Source of the DNA: Bacteroidales bacterium
Lineage (GTDB): Bacteria; Bacteroidota; Bacteroidia; Bacteroidales; UBA12077
DNA: 7,683 nucleotides
Assembly: GCA_030600625.1 (NCBI GenBank)
Contig: JAUVLS010000058.1
Location: forward strand, 1 to 7,683
Direction of reading: 5' to 3'
The notes beneath the pieces were generated by a model that was given only the letters and a program-made list of their open reading frames with translations, was not told the DNA's origin and ran no database searches. Shown piece after piece: positions 7,138 to 7,683 of this stretch (position 1 is its first letter; each line of letters opens with the position of its first letter). The position numbers and the translations under genes were made by a program.

Positions 7138-7231
7138 CTCTGTGTAAACCTTCGTGTTTTTTGTAGTAAAATATAAACATTAGTTAAATTAACCACAAAG
7201 TTGCACAAAGTAGACACGAAGTAACACAAAG
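7138..7231. repeat. Two-fold symmetric array of CACAAAG-like units at about 10.5-base spacing
   Basis: Right half: CACAAAG at 7194 and 7204, CACGAAG at 7215 and CACAAAG at 7225, so the steps are 10, 11 and 10 bases. Left half, in reverse orientation: CTCTGTG at 7138, CTTCGTG at 7150 and a degenerate unit (TTTGTAG) at 7160. The matching units share a dyad centre near 7185, close to the small palindrome GTTAAATTAAC (7183-7193). CTTCGTGT (7150-7157) is perfectly complementary to ACACGAAG (7214-7221), so a transcript could fold. From memory, CACAAAG/CACGAAG strings occur between genes in Bacteroidota and related phyla, so this is probably a dispersed intergenic repeat. The function is unknown. 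Confidence 0.65.
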
Positions 7232-7331
7232 AAAAAGTTTGCGTTGTAAGATGCAGATTATTAGTAATTAAGTAAATTTTTATCATATAAAAAGCTAATA
7301 ATTAATCTTTGAATCAAAATTTTAAATATCA

Positions 7332-7355
7332 TTTTGATAATACATATTATCAAAA
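7332..7355 (-). terminator. Perfect 10-bp hairpin after the permease gene, candidate terminator
   Basis: TTTTGATAAT (7332-7341) and ATTATCAAAA (7346-7355) form a perfect 10-bp inverted repeat with the 4-base loop ACAT. It lies 48 bases past the permease stop, in the right place to end that transcript. The stem is AT-rich with one G-C pair, and no strong T-tract follows on the - strand, so it would be weak as an intrinsic terminator. It could instead be an operator dyad. Confidence 0.4.
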
Positions 7356-7403
7356 ATAAGAAATTAAAAGCTTATACGATTTATAATATTAAAAAATATA
7401 GGA

Positions 7404-7683
7404 TTAAATACTGCTTAAGCGAATTCTGGGATCAAGTATACTGTATAAAATATCTACCAGTGTATTGATAACAATAAAAATAACTGAAATTGTTAAAACA
7501 CTACCAATAATAACCGGGAAATCATATTTATTTAAAGAATCAACAATAACATATCCAAGACCTTTCCAGCCAAAAATGTACTCAACGAATACTACTCCTG
7601 CCATTAAAGAAGCAAACCATCCTGATACAGCTGTAATTACAGGATTTAAAGAGTTTTTTAAAGCATGTTTCCATATTATGCGA
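7404..7683 (-). CDS. DppB/OppB-type ABC transporter permease, C-terminal part only
   Basis: This is an inner-membrane permease subunit of a peptide/nickel-type ABC importer (BPD_transp_1 family). The frame is open from the window edge to the stop at 7404, giving 93 residues; the N-terminal two-thirds lies outside. The fragment starts at the cytoplasmic EAA-type loop (Lys-His-Ala-Leu-Lys-Asn-Ser-Leu-Asn-Pro-Val-Ile-Thr), which docks to the ATPase. A membrane helix follows, then Val-Glu-Tyr-Ile-Phe-Gly-Trp-Lys-Gly-Leu-Gly, typical of the family, then a second helix and the closing Leu-Asp-Pro-Arg-Ile-Arg. The end (Asn-Thr-Leu-Val-Asp-Ile-Leu-Tyr before it) fits DppB better than DppC. The Met at 7604 is internal, since family sequence continues upstream of it. 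The substrate cannot be told. No DppC-like partner follows downstream, so this gene ends its operon. Confidence 0.9.
   Translation of the reverse strand, partial: RIIWKHALKNSLNPVITAVSGWFASLMAGVVFVEYIFGWKGLGYVIVDSLNKYDFPVIIGSVLTISVIFIVINTLVDILYSILDPRIRLSSI

Larger units (their letters stand above)
7038..7403. other. Intergenic spacer between the ABC permease gene and tpiA
   Basis: This 366-base stretch is very AT-rich and has no believable gene. One frame from 7286 to 7077 on the - strand stays open for 69 codons, but it simply reads through the repeat array, is Leu/Thr/Asn-rich and matches nothing I know. The two supported structures are the phased CACAAAG array (7138-7231) and the perfect hairpin at 7332-7355, both listed separately. 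The tpiA promoter should lie here, probably between the array and 7037, but I found no clear TAnnTTTG element on the - strand. Confidence 0.7.

Noticed and set aside
7194..7231. A short CRISPR array
   Set aside because: The units are 7 bases with 3-4-base gaps, far too short for CRISPR repeats and spacers, and no cas gene is present.
7077..7286. A 69-codon frame on the - strand in the spacer upstream of tpiA
   Set aside because: It runs straight through the CACAAAG array, its composition follows the repeat, and it shows no protein motif.

Overview
This is a low-GC window from a Gram-negative bacterium, most likely a member of the Bacteroidota. The reasons are the AT-rich intergenic DNA, the absence of clear Shine-Dalgarno sequences before the starts, the protein character (Asn/Lys/Ile-rich, a signal peptide ending in STA-Q), and GC-rich palindromes and CACAAAG-type repeats of a kind I recall from that phylum. 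I see no phage genes, integrase, transposase, tRNA or rRNA gene, or CRISPR array. It reads as a chromosomal housekeeping neighbourhood.

Layout, left to right: (1) bases 3-461, + strand: most of a small YfcE/MJ0936-type metallophosphoesterase, cut at its N-terminus by the window edge. (2) 479-5149, - strand: a 1556-residue exported protein that I cannot assign to a family, convergent with gene 1 and only 17 bases from it. (3) 5170-6009, - strand: prmA, the ribosomal protein L11 methyltransferase, 20 bases upstream of gene 2 and probably co-transcribed with it. (4) 6010-6284: a 275-base spacer holding three short palindromes and a hairpin just after tpiA. (5) 6285-7037, - strand: tpiA, triosephosphate isomerase, complete with all catalytic residues. 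(6) 7038-7403: a 366-base AT-rich spacer with a two-fold symmetric array of CACAAAG-like units at about 10.5-base spacing and a perfect 10-bp hairpin. (7) 7404-7683, - strand: the C-terminal 93 residues of a DppB/OppB-type ABC transporter permease, running off the right edge.

Four of the five genes lie on the - strand. The permease probably ends its own transcript at the hairpin at 7332-7355. tpiA starts after the repeat element and may end at the hairpin at 6254-6281. prmA and the large exported protein form the last unit. tpiA (glycolysis) and prmA (ribosome modification) are unrelated in function, so their adjacency tells little about the large protein. The large protein is the one real unknown here: signal peptide, helical N-terminal region, winged-helix-like insert, long beta-rich body and a glutamate-rich tail. 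I found no clear sign of a new multi-gene system.
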